Shown here piece by piece: positions 7,791 through 16,319 of a DNA stretch of 64,000 nucleotides (positions are counted from its first letter, which is position 1; each line of letters starts with the position of its first letter). Origin of the DNA: Polymorphospora lycopeni (lineage in GTDB: Bacteria; Actinomycetota; Actinomycetes; Mycobacteriales; Micromonosporaceae). The stretch lies in the NCBI RefSeq assembly GCF_042237075.1, contig NZ_JBCGDC010000021.1:15092-79091 (forward strand), read 5' to 3'. A program made the translations under genes and the position numbers. The notes under the pieces were generated by a model. It was given only the letters and a program-made list of their open reading frames with translations. It ran no database searches and was not told where the DNA came from.

Positions 7791-8631
7791 TCTTCGGAGG
7801 CCCAGGGTCGGGCACATCCAGTTCCTCAACTGCCTGCCGATCTACTGGGGGCTGATGCGGTCCGGCGCCCTGATCGACGTCGACCTGCACAAGGACACCC
7901 CGGAACGGCTCAGCGCCGCCCTGGTCGAAGGTGACCTCGACATCGGCCCGATCACCGTCGTCGAATACCTGCGTCACGCGCAGGACCTGGTGCTGCTGCC
8001 CGATCTCGCGGTCGGCAGCGACGGGCCGGTGCTGTCGGTCAACGTCGTCTCGACCCGCCCGCTCGCCGACCTCGACGGCGCGAAGGTCGCCCTCGGCTCC
8101 ACCTCGCGGACCGGTGTGATGCTCGCCCGGATGCTGATCGGGGAGCGGTACGGCGCCCACCCCGAATACTTCACCTGCCCGCCGGACCTGACCCAGATGC
8201 TGCTGGAGGCCGACGCCGGTGTGCTGATCGGCGACGCGGCGCTGCGGGCCCTCTACGAGGCGCCCCGGCAGGGCCTCACCGTCACCGACCTCGGGCAGGA
8301 GTGGCGGGACTGGACCGGCCTGCCGATGGTTTTCGCCGTCTGGGCGGCCCGGCGCGACTTCGCCGCCGGCCATCCCGGCCTGGTGAAGGAGGTGCACGAG
8401 GCGTTCCTGCGCTCGCGCGACCTGTGTCTCGCCGAACTCGACGAGGTCGCCGAGTCCGCCGCCCGCTGGGAGCCGTACGACGCCGCGACGCTGGCGTCGT
8501 ACTTCCGGTCGCTGGACTTCTCGCTCGGCGACCGCCAGGTGGCCGGGCTGCGGGAGTTCGCCCGGCGGGCCGCCACCCTGGGGGCCGTGCCGGCACTGCC
8601 CGACGAGGGGCCGGTCTTCTTCACCAACTGA
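7783..8631 (+). CDS. mqnA: Chorismate dehydratase MqnA (futalosine menaquinone pathway)
   Basis: A 282-residue MqnA. It removes water from chorismate to give 3-enolpyruvoyl benzoate, the first step of the futalosine route to menaquinone. The fold is that of a periplasmic-binding protein used as an enzyme; family landmarks include RVGHIQFLNCLPIYWGL near the N terminus, the DIGPITVVEYL segment and TSRTGVMLARML. The length is normal. The ATG at 7783 overlaps the MFS stop, indicating translational coupling. mqnC, menG and a polyprenyl synthase lie within 30 kb; mqnB, mqnD and mqnE are not in the window. Confidence 0.93.
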   Translation: MSDLRRPRVGHIQFLNCLPIYWGLMRSGALIDVDLHKDTPERLSAALVEGDLDIGPITVVEYLRHAQDLVLLPDLAVGSDGPVLSVNVVSTRPLADLDGAKVALGSTSRTGVMLARMLIGERYGAHPEYFTCPPDLTQMLLEADAGVLIGDAALRALYEAPRQGLTVTDLGQEWRDWTGLPMVFAVWAARRDFAAGHPGLVKEVHEAFLRSRDLCLAELDEVAESAARWEPYDAATLASYFRSLDFSLGDRQVAGLREFARRAATLGAVPALPDEGPVFFTN

Positions 8632-8670
8632 GCCGGTCGGCCGGCGCCGGGTCGCTGACCCGGTGCCGGG

Positions 8671-9612
8671 TCAGTCCGCCCGAAGTTGCTCGCCGACCTG
8701 CTTGCAGATCTTGGCGCCGTGGCTCTGGCCGAGCTGGATGGGATACGCGGTCAGCACCCCGGCCGTCCAGCCGTCGCCGATCGCCAGGCAGTTCACGTGG
8801 TATTCCTCTTCGGCCTGCCGATCGACCCAGCCGTTCTTGATCGCGATGGTCTTGCGGATCTCGGTGGGGAACGCGGCCCGGATGCCGAAGTCGCCGGTGC
8901 CGCGTACCAGGCGCATCTCGTCGAGCAGCCACTTGGTCCACTTCGAGCCGGCGGCCCGGCCGTCGGTGATGCAGACACCCATGCGGGCGGTGTCCCGCGC
9001 CGACAGCTGGGTACGGCTCCACGCGCCGTCCTCGGCCGGTTCGCTGTCGGTCAGGCCGCAGATCTCGATCAACCGCTTGATCGAGGTGGCCCGCCCCAGC
9101 TCGTCGTAGACGATCTGGGTCGCCTCGTTGTCGCTGTCGCGGATCATTGCCGTCAGTTGCGCCATCCGGCTCTCGCCCGGTGTCTCGCCCTTCTCGGCGG
9201 CCCGGCGCAGGTAGTCCGCCGCGACCCACGACTTGATCATCGAGGCGGTCGTGCTGGTCTCGGTCATGTTCTCCGAGCCGTACACGGCTCCGGTCCGTTG
9301 GTCGATCATCGACCACGACCACCAACCGGTCGTCTCGATCACGACGTCGGTGGGTCGTACGTCCAGTGGCGGCGGTTCGGGGCTGGCGGACGGGGTGGCG
9401 GGTGACGTGGTGACCGGGCTGCCGGGACCGTGCCAGCTCGGGGCGGCGTCGGCGCGCAGCGGCGAGTCGGGCAGGAGCAGCAGGCCGGTCGCCAGCACCC
9501 CGAGGAGCGCGGTCGCGACACCGACGGCCCGCCACGGGGACTTCGGCCGGCGTGGGCGGGTCGGGTCGCCGGGTGCGGTGGTGGCTTCGGGCGATGTGGA
9601 AGATTCCGGCAC
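8671..9612 (-). CDS. Membrane-anchored serine hydrolase, class A beta-lactamase-like (copy 1)
   Basis: A 313-residue protein with a short cytoplasmic N terminus, one membrane helix (about 29-48) and a Pro/Ser-rich linker before the catalytic domain. Motifs: SxxK (S124-M-I-K127), SDN (S160-D-N162) and KNG (259-261) in place of KTG. This is the beta-lactamase/transpeptidase fold, but the third motif differs, so activity on beta-lactams is uncertain. It starts with GTG three bases after the stop of its paralogue at 9616-10563, so the two are co-translated. Both share layout and motif spacing, showing tandem duplication. Confidence 0.75.
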   Translation of the reverse strand: MPESSTSPEATTAPGDPTRPRRPKSPWRAVGVATALLGVLATGLLLLPDSPLRADAAPSWHGPGSPVTTSPATPSASPEPPPLDVRPTDVVIETTGWWSWSMIDQRTGAVYGSENMTETSTTASMIKSWVAADYLRRAAEKGETPGESRMAQLTAMIRDSDNEATQIVYDELGRATSIKRLIEICGLTDSEPAEDGAWSRTQLSARDTARMGVCITDGRAAGSKWTKWLLDEMRLVRGTGDFGIRAAFPTEIRKTIAIKNGWVDRQAEEEYHVNCLAIGDGWTAGVLTAYPIQLGQSHGAKICKQVGEQLRAD

Positions 9613-9615
9613 CGG

Positions 9616-10563
9616 TCAGCCTTCGACGAGTGGTTGTGGGATCTTGAGCGCCGCGCCCGGTACCGGGACCACGAGCTGGCTGGTGACGTTGCGGCAGACG
9701 TTCGCCCCGTAGTCGAGGCCGTGCCCGCCGGGATAGCGCATGAGCACGGCGAGCACCCATTCGTCGGCGGTGGCGAGGCAGTTGAGGTGCCACAGCCCGT
9801 CGGCGTGGATCAGCGTCCAGCCGTTCTTCATGCCGACCGAACCGTTCTCGACGATCTCGTCGGGCAGGCCGTCGATGATCCCCCAGCGCCCGCCGCCCCG
9901 GGTGGGGAGCTGATCCTGCCTGGCGGTCGTGCCGCGCACCTGGGCCATCTCGTCGAGCACCCACTGGGTCCACCGCGGGCCGGCGGCGGTGCCGTCCGCG
10001 ACACACTCGCCGAGGCGTACCGCGTCCCGGGCCGAGATCTCGGTGTAGCTCCACCAGACGATGGTGGCGCCGGGTGGGATCACCGGCCGGGTCTCGGTCA
10101 ACCCGCACATCTCGATCATCCGCCGGAGGGAGGCCGGGCCGCCGGCCAGGCGGTAGAGCATGTTGGTGGCCGGATCGTCGCTGTCCCGGATCGCGGCGCT
10201 GGCCGCATCGAGCAGAACCTGGTCGGGCTCGGCCCCGCTCTCGGTCGCGAGCCGGAGTACGTCGGCGGCGAACCAGATCTTGATCATCGATTCGGCCGAG
10301 TTGGTCGCCGTCACGTTGTCCGACCCGGTGATGTTGCCGGTCGCCCGGTCGAGCAGGGCCCACGAGAGGAAGCCGTCGATCTGCACGTCGACCGGCCCCG
10401 CGGCCAGGGTCAACGGGGCGGGTGCCGGTGGCGCGATGGTCGCGGGCGCGCTGGCGTCCGCGCCCGACGTGCCGGTGAGGCGGGCGGACGCGGTGGGGAT
10501 CAGCAGTACGCCGGTGAGAACCAGCACGGCGGCGGCGAGGATCAGGACCACGCGAGGACGCAT
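9616..10563 (-). CDS. Membrane-anchored serine hydrolase, class A beta-lactamase-like (copy 2)
   Basis: A 315-residue paralogue of the downstream gene. An N-terminal helix (VVLILAAAVLVLTGVLLI) anchors or exports it, followed by an Ala/Pro/Thr linker. Motifs: SxxK (S92-M-I-K95), SDD (128-130, where SDN is usual) and KNG (246-248). The shared MIEMCGLTE / LIEICGLTD segment and the common ISARD-type helix confirm common origin. It is the first gene of a two-gene unit transcribed away from paaA. Asp in the second motif distinguishes it from copy 1 and may alter or reduce catalysis. Confidence 0.75.
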   Translation of the reverse strand: MRPRVVLILAAAVLVLTGVLLIPTASARLTGTSGADASAPATIAPPAPAPLTLAAGPVDVQIDGFLSWALLDRATGNITGSDNVTATNSAESMIKIWFAADVLRLATESGAEPDQVLLDAASAAIRDSDDPATNMLYRLAGGPASLRRMIEMCGLTETRPVIPPGATIVWWSYTEISARDAVRLGECVADGTAAGPRWTQWVLDEMAQVRGTTARQDQLPTRGGGRWGIIDGLPDEIVENGSVGMKNGWTLIHADGLWHLNCLATADEWVLAVLMRYPGGHGLDYGANVCRNVTSQLVVPVPGAALKIPQPLVEG

Positions 10564-10970
10564 GAGGGGTTGGCTCCAGGGGTCGGGGCCGTTGGTGCGG
10601 TACGGCGAACCAGGGCTTGTGTTACAGGCCGTGACCGTGCGCCACCGGTGTTGCCGGATTGGTCGTGACCCTGCCGGGGGGTGGTAGGGCCGGCGCCTGC
10701 GGTCGAGGCCGGAGGGGTGGACGTGCAGAGCCTACGTCGGCAACCAGGGGCTGGCCGAGGCCGAGTTTCTTAAGCCTCGATGAAGTGCGTCGGCATTAAA
10801 CCCTTTTGGGGCAAGAGATCCAGAAAATTGGTCCCGATGTGATCCGCTTCATTCCTCCACAGTGGATTGCGGCGTCACGGGCGGTCCACGATCCGCTACC
10901 GAGGGTTGTCGGAGTCTCGGCCGTGTGACACCGCGTTGCCCGAAGTCGTTGCAGCTGTAACACTTGCTGG
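10564..10970. promoter_or_regulatory. Divergent promoter region with mirrored CTGTAACAC boxes
   Basis: This 407-bp gap separates the leftward hydrolase pair from the rightward paa operon. GTGTTACAG (10619-10627) and CTGTAACAC (10955-10963) are exact reverse complements, each pointing toward its own gene. The second ends 7 nt before the paaA GTG, consistent with an extended -10 (TGTAAC) and a leaderless start. A similar CTGTAACA stands before nuoA at 21467-21474. The middle (10780-10870) is comparatively AT-rich. I see no gene in it. Confidence 0.45.
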
Positions 10971-12068
10971 GTGTACGGCAACGACTTTCCCGGCCCCGGC
11001 CAGGGGCCGACAGCGGGACTGCTCGGCGAGGTCGAGGCGGCCGAGGCGGCGCTACGGGATGCCGCCCGGCGGGACCTCCACGCGGGCCGGGGCGACGCTC
11101 CGGACCCGGCGGGCGCCGACGAGGCGACCATGCACGACTACTTCACCTCGGTGATCGCGGCCGACCAGAAGATCGAGCCGCGGGACTGGATGCCCGACTC
11201 CTACCGGAAGACGCTGATCAGGCAGATCGCCCAGCACGCCCACTCCGAGATCATCGGGATGCAGCCGGAGGGCAACTGGATCAGCCGCGCCCCCTCCCTC
11301 AAGCGCAAGGCGATCCTGCTGGCCAAGGTCCAGGACGAGGCCGGGCACGGGCTCTACCTCTACGCGGCCGCGGAGACGCTCGGGATCAACCGGGACGAAC
11401 TGGTCGAGATGCTGATCGAGGGCCGGCAGAAGTACAGCTCGATCTTCAACTACCCCACCCTGTCGTGGGCGGACGTGGGGGCGATCGGCTGGCTCGTCGA
11501 CGGCGCGGCCATCGTCAACCAGGTGCCGCTGTGCCGCTGCTCGTACGGGCCGTACGCCCGCGCCATGATCCGCATCTGCAAGGAAGAGTCGTTCCACCAG
11601 CGGCAGGGCTTCGAGATCCTGCACGTACTCGCGCACGGCACGCCCGCCCAGAAGGCGATGGCGCAGGATGCCATCGACCGCTGGTGGTATCCCTCGCTGG
11701 CGATGTTCGGCCCGCCGGACACCGACTCGCCACACACCGCCCAGTCCATGGCCTGGAAGATCAAGCGCTTCTCCAACGACGAACTGCGCCAGCGGTTCGT
11801 CGACATGTGCGTGCAGCAGGCCGGCGTACTCGGCCTCACCCTGCCCGATCCCGACCTGCGCTGGAGCGACGAACGGCAGGCGCACGACTACACCCAGCCC
11901 GACTACGCCGAGCTGATGCGGGTGATCAAGGGGGACGGGCCGTGCAACCGGGACCGGATCGCCCACCGGCGCCGGGCGCACGCCGACGGGGCCTGGGTCC
12001 GCGACGCGGCGGCGGCCTACGCCGCCAAACAGGCCGAACGCCAACGGGTACGGGAGATGGCCGCATGA
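10971..12068 (+). CDS. paaA: Phenylacetyl-CoA epoxidase catalytic subunit PaaA
   Basis: A 365-residue diiron oxygenase subunit. With PaaBCE it epoxidises the ring of phenylacetyl-CoA to the 1,2-epoxide, the first committed step of aerobic phenylacetate catabolism. The four-helix diiron core is visible in AKVQDEAGHGLYLYAAAE (Glu and His ligands) and ICKEESFHQRQGFE. The N-terminal 40 residues are variable. The start is a GTG at 10971 with no ribosome site, probably leaderless. The stop overlaps the paaB start (ATGA). This is the first gene of paaABCDE; no paaK, paaG, paaZ or regulator is adjacent, so the rest of the pathway is elsewhere. Confidence 0.95.
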   Translation: MYGNDFPGPGQGPTAGLLGEVEAAEAALRDAARRDLHAGRGDAPDPAGADEATMHDYFTSVIAADQKIEPRDWMPDSYRKTLIRQIAQHAHSEIIGMQPEGNWISRAPSLKRKAILLAKVQDEAGHGLYLYAAAETLGINRDELVEMLIEGRQKYSSIFNYPTLSWADVGAIGWLVDGAAIVNQVPLCRCSYGPYARAMIRICKEESFHQRQGFEILHVLAHGTPAQKAMAQDAIDRWWYPSLAMFGPPDTDSPHTAQSMAWKIKRFSNDELRQRFVDMCVQQAGVLGLTLPDPDLRWSDERQAHDYTQPDYAELMRVIKGDGPCNRDRIAHRRRAHADGAWVRDAAAAYAAKQAERQRVREMAA

Positions 12069-12361
12069 CCGAGCGGAGCGAGGCCGGTTGGCCGTTGTGG
12101 GAGGTCTTCGTACGTGCCCGGCGCGGGCTGTCGCACACCCACGTCGGCAGCCTGCACGCGCCCGACGCGTCGATGGCCCTGCGTAACGCCCGTGATCTCT
12201 ACACCCGGCGGCAGGAGGGGGTGTCGATCTGGGTGGTGCCGGCGAGCACCATCACCGCGTCCAGCCCCGACGAGAAGGACGCCTTCTTCGACCCCGCCGC
12301 CGACAAGGTCTACCGCCATCCCACCTTCTACGACGTACCCGACGGGGTGGACCACCTGTGA
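12065..12361 (+). CDS. paaB: Phenylacetyl-CoA epoxidase subunit PaaB
   Basis: A 98-residue small subunit that bridges PaaA-PaaC pairs in the epoxidase. The family core WPLWEVFVRARRGLSHTHVG is clear, as is the LRNARDLYTRRQEGVSIWVV segment. The start ATG (12065) lies within a copy of a dispersed repeat (ATGACCGAGCGGAGCGAGG), which supplies the N-terminal residues MTERSEAG ahead of the conserved core. It overlaps paaA by 4 nt and paaC by 4 nt, so the subunits are translationally coupled. Confidence 0.95.
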   Translation: MTERSEAGWPLWEVFVRARRGLSHTHVGSLHAPDASMALRNARDLYTRRQEGVSIWVVPASTITASSPDEKDAFFDPAADKVYRHPTFYDVPDGVDHL

Positions 12362-13083
12362 AGCCCTCCGTCGACCACGTGCTGGCCATCGCCGACGACG
12401 CGCTGATCGCCGCGCAGCGGCTCGGTGAGTGGTACGCCGCCGCCCCGGAGATGGAAGAGGACGTGGCGCTGGCCAACATCGCCCTCGACCAGCTCGGTGC
12501 CGCCCGGCTGCTGCTGACGTACGCCGGGGAGCTGGAGGGGGCGGGCCGCGACGAGGACGCGCTCGCCTTCCTGCGCGACGACCGGGAGTTCCGCAACTGC
12601 CTGCTGGTCGAGCTACCGGACGCCGACTTCGCGGTCACGATCGTCAAACTGTTGTTCCTGTCGGCCTGGCAACTGCCGCTGTACGCCGCACTCGCCGAGG
12701 GCGACGACGAGCGGCTCGCCGCGATCGGCGCCAAGGCACGCAAGGAGTCGGCCTACCACCTCGACCACAGTTCACAGTGGACGATACGGCTGGGGGACGG
12801 CACCGAGGAGTCGCACCGCCGGGTCCAGGCGGCCGTCGACGAACTGTGGCCGTACACGCACGAGCTGTTCGCCGCCGATCCGGCCGCCCCGGTCGATCCG
12901 GCCAACCTGCGGGGCGCCTGGCTGTCCACGATCGAGGGTGTGCTGACCGAGGCGACGTTGCGCCGTCCGGCCGACGGCTGGGGACCGGCCGGTGGGCGGA
13001 CCGGTGTGCACACCGAGCACCTGTCCTACCTGCTGGCCGAGATGCAGGTGCTGCACCGCGCCCATCCGGGGGCGAGCTGGTGA
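12358..13083 (+). CDS. paaC: Phenylacetyl-CoA epoxidase structural subunit PaaC
   Basis: A 241-residue helical subunit that partners PaaA; it has the ferritin-like fold but does not carry the working diiron centre in characterised enzymes. Recognised by LGEWYAAAPEMEEDVALANI, LDQLGAARLLLTYAGEL and ARKESAYHLDHSSQWTIRLG. The GTG start (GTGA) overlaps the paaB stop by 4 nt and the paaC stop overlaps paaD by 4 nt. Length and order are normal for the operon. Confidence 0.95.
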   Translation: MKPSVDHVLAIADDALIAAQRLGEWYAAAPEMEEDVALANIALDQLGAARLLLTYAGELEGAGRDEDALAFLRDDREFRNCLLVELPDADFAVTIVKLLFLSAWQLPLYAALAEGDDERLAAIGAKARKESAYHLDHSSQWTIRLGDGTEESHRRVQAAVDELWPYTHELFAADPAAPVDPANLRGAWLSTIEGVLTEATLRRPADGWGPAGGRTGVHTEHLSYLLAEMQVLHRAHPGASW

Positions 13084-13613
13084 CCGCCTTACCCGCCACC
13101 ACCGGCCGCACCGCCACCACCCCTGACGCGGGAGCCGGCCCGGACGTCCGGGCCGCCGTCGCCGCGGTCGTCGACCCGGAGATCCGGGTGGTCACCATCG
13201 CCGAACTCGGCATCCTGCGTGACGTCAGCACCGACCCGGCGACCGGGCGGGTCACGGTGACCATCACCCCGACGTACACCGGCTGCCCGGCCATGGACGT
13301 GATCCGCGCCGACATCCGCCGGGCGATGGCCGCCGCCGGCCACCCGGACGGTGAGGTACGTACCGTCTTCGCGCCGCCGTGGAGCACCGACTGGATCACC
13401 GTCGGGGGACGGGCCAAGCTCGCCGCCGCCGGCATCGCCCCGCCCGGCCCGGCCCGGCCGGCGGGGCCGGTCGCGGTGCCGCTGGCCGTACGGTGCCCGC
13501 ACTGCGGTGCGCTCGACACCGAGCAGATCAGCCGGTTCGGCTCCACCGCCTGCAAGGCGCTCTGGCGGTGCCGGTCCTGCCGGGAACCCTTCGACCAGGT
13601 GAAGGCGCTGTGA
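13080..13613 (+). CDS. paaD: Phenylacetate pathway iron-sulfur maturation protein PaaD
   Basis: A 177-residue PaaD. The N-terminal MIP18/DUF59 domain (VDPEIRVVTIAELGILRDV, then TPTYTGCPAMDVI) is the type used in Fe-S cluster delivery, and the C terminus has a four-Cys zinc-ribbon-like motif (CPHCG, then CRSC). It is thought to help assemble the cluster of PaaE rather than to act in catalysis. The GTG start overlaps paaC. A repeat-containing 51-bp gap, including a second GTGAGCGAGCG element, separates it from paaE. Confidence 0.93.
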   Translation: MTALPATTGRTATTPDAGAGPDVRAAVAAVVDPEIRVVTIAELGILRDVSTDPATGRVTVTITPTYTGCPAMDVIRADIRRAMAAAGHPDGEVRTVFAPPWSTDWITVGGRAKLAAAGIAPPGPARPAGPVAVPLAVRCPHCGALDTEQISRFGSTACKALWRCRSCREPFDQVKAL

Positions 13614-13638
13614 GCCGAGCGAACGGATTGGTTCAGTG

Positions 13639-13660
13639 GTGAGCGAGCGGAGCGAGGTGG
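13639..13660 (+). repeat. Dispersed GAGCGGAGCGAG repeat before paaE
   Basis: GTGAGCGAGCGGAGCGAGG lies just before the paaE start, whose own first codons are GTGAGCGTG. It belongs to the same family as the elements at 12065, 44941-44986 and 56881-56907, always oriented like the downstream gene and always resembling that gene's start region. Confidence 0.7.
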
Positions 13661-13664
13661 CGGC

Positions 13665-14768
13665 GTGAGCGTGACGATCAGTAGGCCGGCGCGGCGCCGG
13701 CCGACCTTCCATCCGCTGCCCGTCGGGGCCGTCGACCGGCTCACCGACGAGGCGGTGGCGATCACCTTCGACGTGCCGCCGGAGCTGCGCCCGCTCTTCG
13801 CCTTCCGGGCCGGCCAGCACCTGACCGTACGCCGGGTCGAGGACGGCGCCGACGTGCGGCGGTCGTACTCGATCTGCTCCACGCCCGCCGACCTGGCCGA
13901 CCACGGCCGGCTGCGGATCGGGGTCAAGGAGATCCCGGGGGGTGCGTTCTCCAGCTTCGCCAGCCGCGCGCTGCGGGCCGGTGACACCATCGACGTGATG
14001 CCGCCGCTCGGGCATTTCACCACCGACTTCGATCCGGGCCGGGTCCGGCACTACGGCGCGGTCGCCGCCGGTTCCGGCATCACCCCGGTCCTGTCCCTGG
14101 TCGCGACCGCCCTGGCGGTCGAGCCCGGCAGCCGGTTCACCCTGGTGTACGGCAACCGGCACGCCCGGACCGTGATGTTCGCCGAGGAACTGGCCGACCT
14201 GAAGGACCGTTATCCGGCCCGGCTGCACCTGGTGCACGTGCTGTCCCGTGAGCCCGGCGAGTCGCCGCTGCTGTCCGGTCGGATCGACGACGACCGGCTG
14301 AACCGGCTGCTCGACTCGGTCGTGCCGGTCGAGCGGATCGACGAGTGGTTCCTGTGCGGACCGTACGGCCTGGTCACCGGGGCCACGACGGTGCTGGCCG
14401 GGCGGGGGGTGCCGGCGCGGTCGGTGCACTCGGAGTTGTTCCACGTCGACGAGGTGCCGGCGCCACCGGCCCGGCCGGCCGGCACCGAGGGGGGCACCGA
14501 GGTGACGATCGTGCTCGACGGGCGGGCGTCGAGCCTGCGGATGGGGGCCGACGAACGGGTCCTCGACGCCGCGCTGCGGGTCCGGGGCGAGCTGCCGTAC
14601 GCGTGCAAGGGTGGGGTCTGCTCGACCTGCCGGGCGAAGGTCGTCGAGGGCGAGGTGTCGATGGCGCGCAACTACGCGCTGGAGCCCGACGAGGTTGCCG
14701 CCGGTTACGTTCTCACCTGCCAGTCGAGTCCTATGACCGACCGCCTCGTCGTCGACTACGACGCCTGA
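13665..14768 (+). CDS. paaE: Phenylacetyl-CoA epoxidase reductase PaaE
   Basis: A 367-residue NAD(P)H reductase that feeds electrons to the PaaA diiron site. Domain order: FAD-binding ferredoxin-reductase barrel (about 10-105, with RRSYSICS), NAD(P)-binding domain (GSGITPVLSL, then DEWFLCGPYG), and a C-terminal plant-type [2Fe-2S] ferredoxin with Cys at 314, 319, 322 and 352. The GTG at 13665 starts the protein; no classical ribosome site is seen. It is the last gene of the operon; mqnC follows after 108 bp. Confidence 0.95.
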   Translation: MSVTISRPARRRPTFHPLPVGAVDRLTDEAVAITFDVPPELRPLFAFRAGQHLTVRRVEDGADVRRSYSICSTPADLADHGRLRIGVKEIPGGAFSSFASRALRAGDTIDVMPPLGHFTTDFDPGRVRHYGAVAAGSGITPVLSLVATALAVEPGSRFTLVYGNRHARTVMFAEELADLKDRYPARLHLVHVLSREPGESPLLSGRIDDDRLNRLLDSVVPVERIDEWFLCGPYGLVTGATTVLAGRGVPARSVHSELFHVDEVPAPPARPAGTEGGTEVTIVLDGRASSLRMGADERVLDAALRVRGELPYACKGGVCSTCRAKVVEGEVSMARNYALEPDEVAAGYVLTCQSSPMTDRLVVDYDA

Positions 14769-14876
14769 CCGGCCGGCCGGCCGTCCGGCGGTCGGGCGGC
14801 CCGGTCCGGGGAGCACGGGTCACATCGGCGGGCGCTGGATGCCGGTGGGGGGCGGTGCCGACGTAGGCTCGGACCT

Positions 14877-16064
14877 GTGACTGAGAGCCGGGAGATCGAG
14901 AGCATCCTGCAGCGCGGCGCCGACGGTGGGCGGATCACGCCCGAGGAGGCGTTGCTGCTCTACACCGACGCGCCGTTCCACGCGCTCGGTGAGGCGGCCG
15001 ACGCGGTGCGCCGGCGCCGCTACCCGGACAACATCGTCACCTACCTGATCGACCGCAACATCAACTACACGAACGTCTGCGTGACGGCGTGCAAGTTCTG
15101 CGCCTTCTACCGGGCACCGAAGCATGCCGAGGGCTGGACCCACCCGACCGAGGAGATCCTGCGCCGCTGCGCCGAGGCCGTCGAGTTGGGCGCGACGCAG
15201 GTGATGCTCCAGGGCGGCCACCACCCGGACTACGGCGTGGAGTACTACGAGGAGCTGTTCTCCTCGGTCAAGACCGCCTACCCGCAGTTGGCGATCCACT
15301 CGATCGGGCCGAGTGAGATCCTGCACATGGCTAAGGTGTCGGGGGTGTCGCTGGAGGAGGCGATCACCCGGATCAAGGCGGCGGGCCTCGACTCGATCGC
15401 CGGTGCCGGCGCCGAGATGCTGCCCGACCGGCCCCGTAAGGCGATCGCGCCGCTGAAGGAGTCCGGCGCCCGCTGGCTCGAGGTGATGGAGTTGGCGCAC
15501 ACGCTGGGTGTCGAGTCGACCGCGACGATGATGATGGGCACCGGTGAGACCAACGCCGAGCGGATCGAGCACATGCGGATGATCCGTGACGTGCAGGACC
15601 GTACGAAGGGTTTCCGGGCCTTCATCCCGTGGACCTACCAGCCGGAGAACAACCACCTCAAGGGCCGCACCCAGGCGACCACCCTGGAATACCTGCGGCT
15701 GATCGCGGTGGCCCGGCTCTTCTTCGAGACCGTGCCGCACCTGCAGGCGTCGTGGCTGACCACCGGCAAGGACGTCGGCCAGCTCGCCCTCCACATGGGC
15801 GTCGACGACCTCGGTTCGATCATGCTGGAGGAGAACGTCATCTCGTCGGCGGGTGCCCGGCACCGGTCGAACCTGCACGAGTTGATCTGGATGATCCGGT
15901 CGGCCGGTCGTGTCCCGGCGCAGCGGGACACCCTCTACAACCACCTCGCGGTGCACCGTACGCCGGCCGAAGATCCGTCGGACAAGCGCGTAGTGTCGCA
16001 TTTCTCGTCGATCGCGTTGCCCGGTGGCGGTGTGAAGACGCTGCCTTTGGTTGACGCCCAGTAA
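14877..16064 (+). CDS. mqnC: Cyclic dehypoxanthine futalosine synthase MqnC
   Basis: A 395-residue radical SAM enzyme that cyclises dehypoxanthine futalosine in the futalosine menaquinone pathway. The cluster motif CX3CX2C is C68-V-T-A-C72-K-F-C75. Other landmarks: MLQGGHHPDYGVEYYEEL, TATMMMGTGET and WTYQPENNHL. The GTG start at 14877 comes 108 bp after paaE. Together with mqnA it shows that this organism uses the futalosine route, as many actinobacteria do. A large inverted repeat follows 53 bp after the stop. Confidence 0.95.
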   Translation: MTESREIESILQRGADGGRITPEEALLLYTDAPFHALGEAADAVRRRRYPDNIVTYLIDRNINYTNVCVTACKFCAFYRAPKHAEGWTHPTEEILRRCAEAVELGATQVMLQGGHHPDYGVEYYEELFSSVKTAYPQLAIHSIGPSEILHMAKVSGVSLEEAITRIKAAGLDSIAGAGAEMLPDRPRKAIAPLKESGARWLEVMELAHTLGVESTATMMMGTGETNAERIEHMRMIRDVQDRTKGFRAFIPWTYQPENNHLKGRTQATTLEYLRLIAVARLFFETVPHLQASWLTTGKDVGQLALHMGVDDLGSIMLEENVISSAGARHRSNLHELIWMIRSAGRVPAQRDTLYNHLAVHRTPAEDPSDKRVVSHFSSIALPGGGVKTLPLVDAQ

Positions 16065-16117
16065 TGGGAGAATGATCTCTCGGTCATATTCGAGATCGGC
16101 CATTCGGGTGGTAGTTG

Positions 16118-16164
16118 GCCGGCGATTCGGTAGATCATTCGAGCTGCCCTGGTGAATCGCCGGC
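16118..16164. terminator. 11-bp inverted repeat after mqnC
   Basis: GCCGGCGATTC (16118-16128) and GAATCGCCGGC (16154-16164) are perfect arms around a 25-nt loop. Placed 53 nt past the mqnC stop and before the promoter of the LPXTG gene, it is best read as a terminator, although the long loop is unusual and an operator cannot be excluded. Confidence 0.45.
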
Positions 16165-16191
16165 GGATCTCTCGTGGCAATAGTCATCAAT

Positions 16192-16221
16192 TTGGACATT
16201 CTTTTAAGTCTGTCTTAGATG
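16192..16221 (+). promoter_or_regulatory. Sigma70-type promoter of the LPXTG protein gene
   Basis: TTGGAC (16192-16197), an 18-bp spacer rich in A/T, and TAGATG (16216-16221) resemble -35 and -10 boxes. The following leader of about 95 nt runs to the ATG at 16320. The region is clearly more AT-rich than its surroundings. Confidence 0.5.
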
Positions 16222-16319
16222 CCCTGGTCATCGCCACTGGATCACGGGGTAGCGCCGGCCGACGGTGACCACTAACGTCCCCGGTCGTATCTTCCCTACC
16301 GCCATGGGGGCACCCCAAC

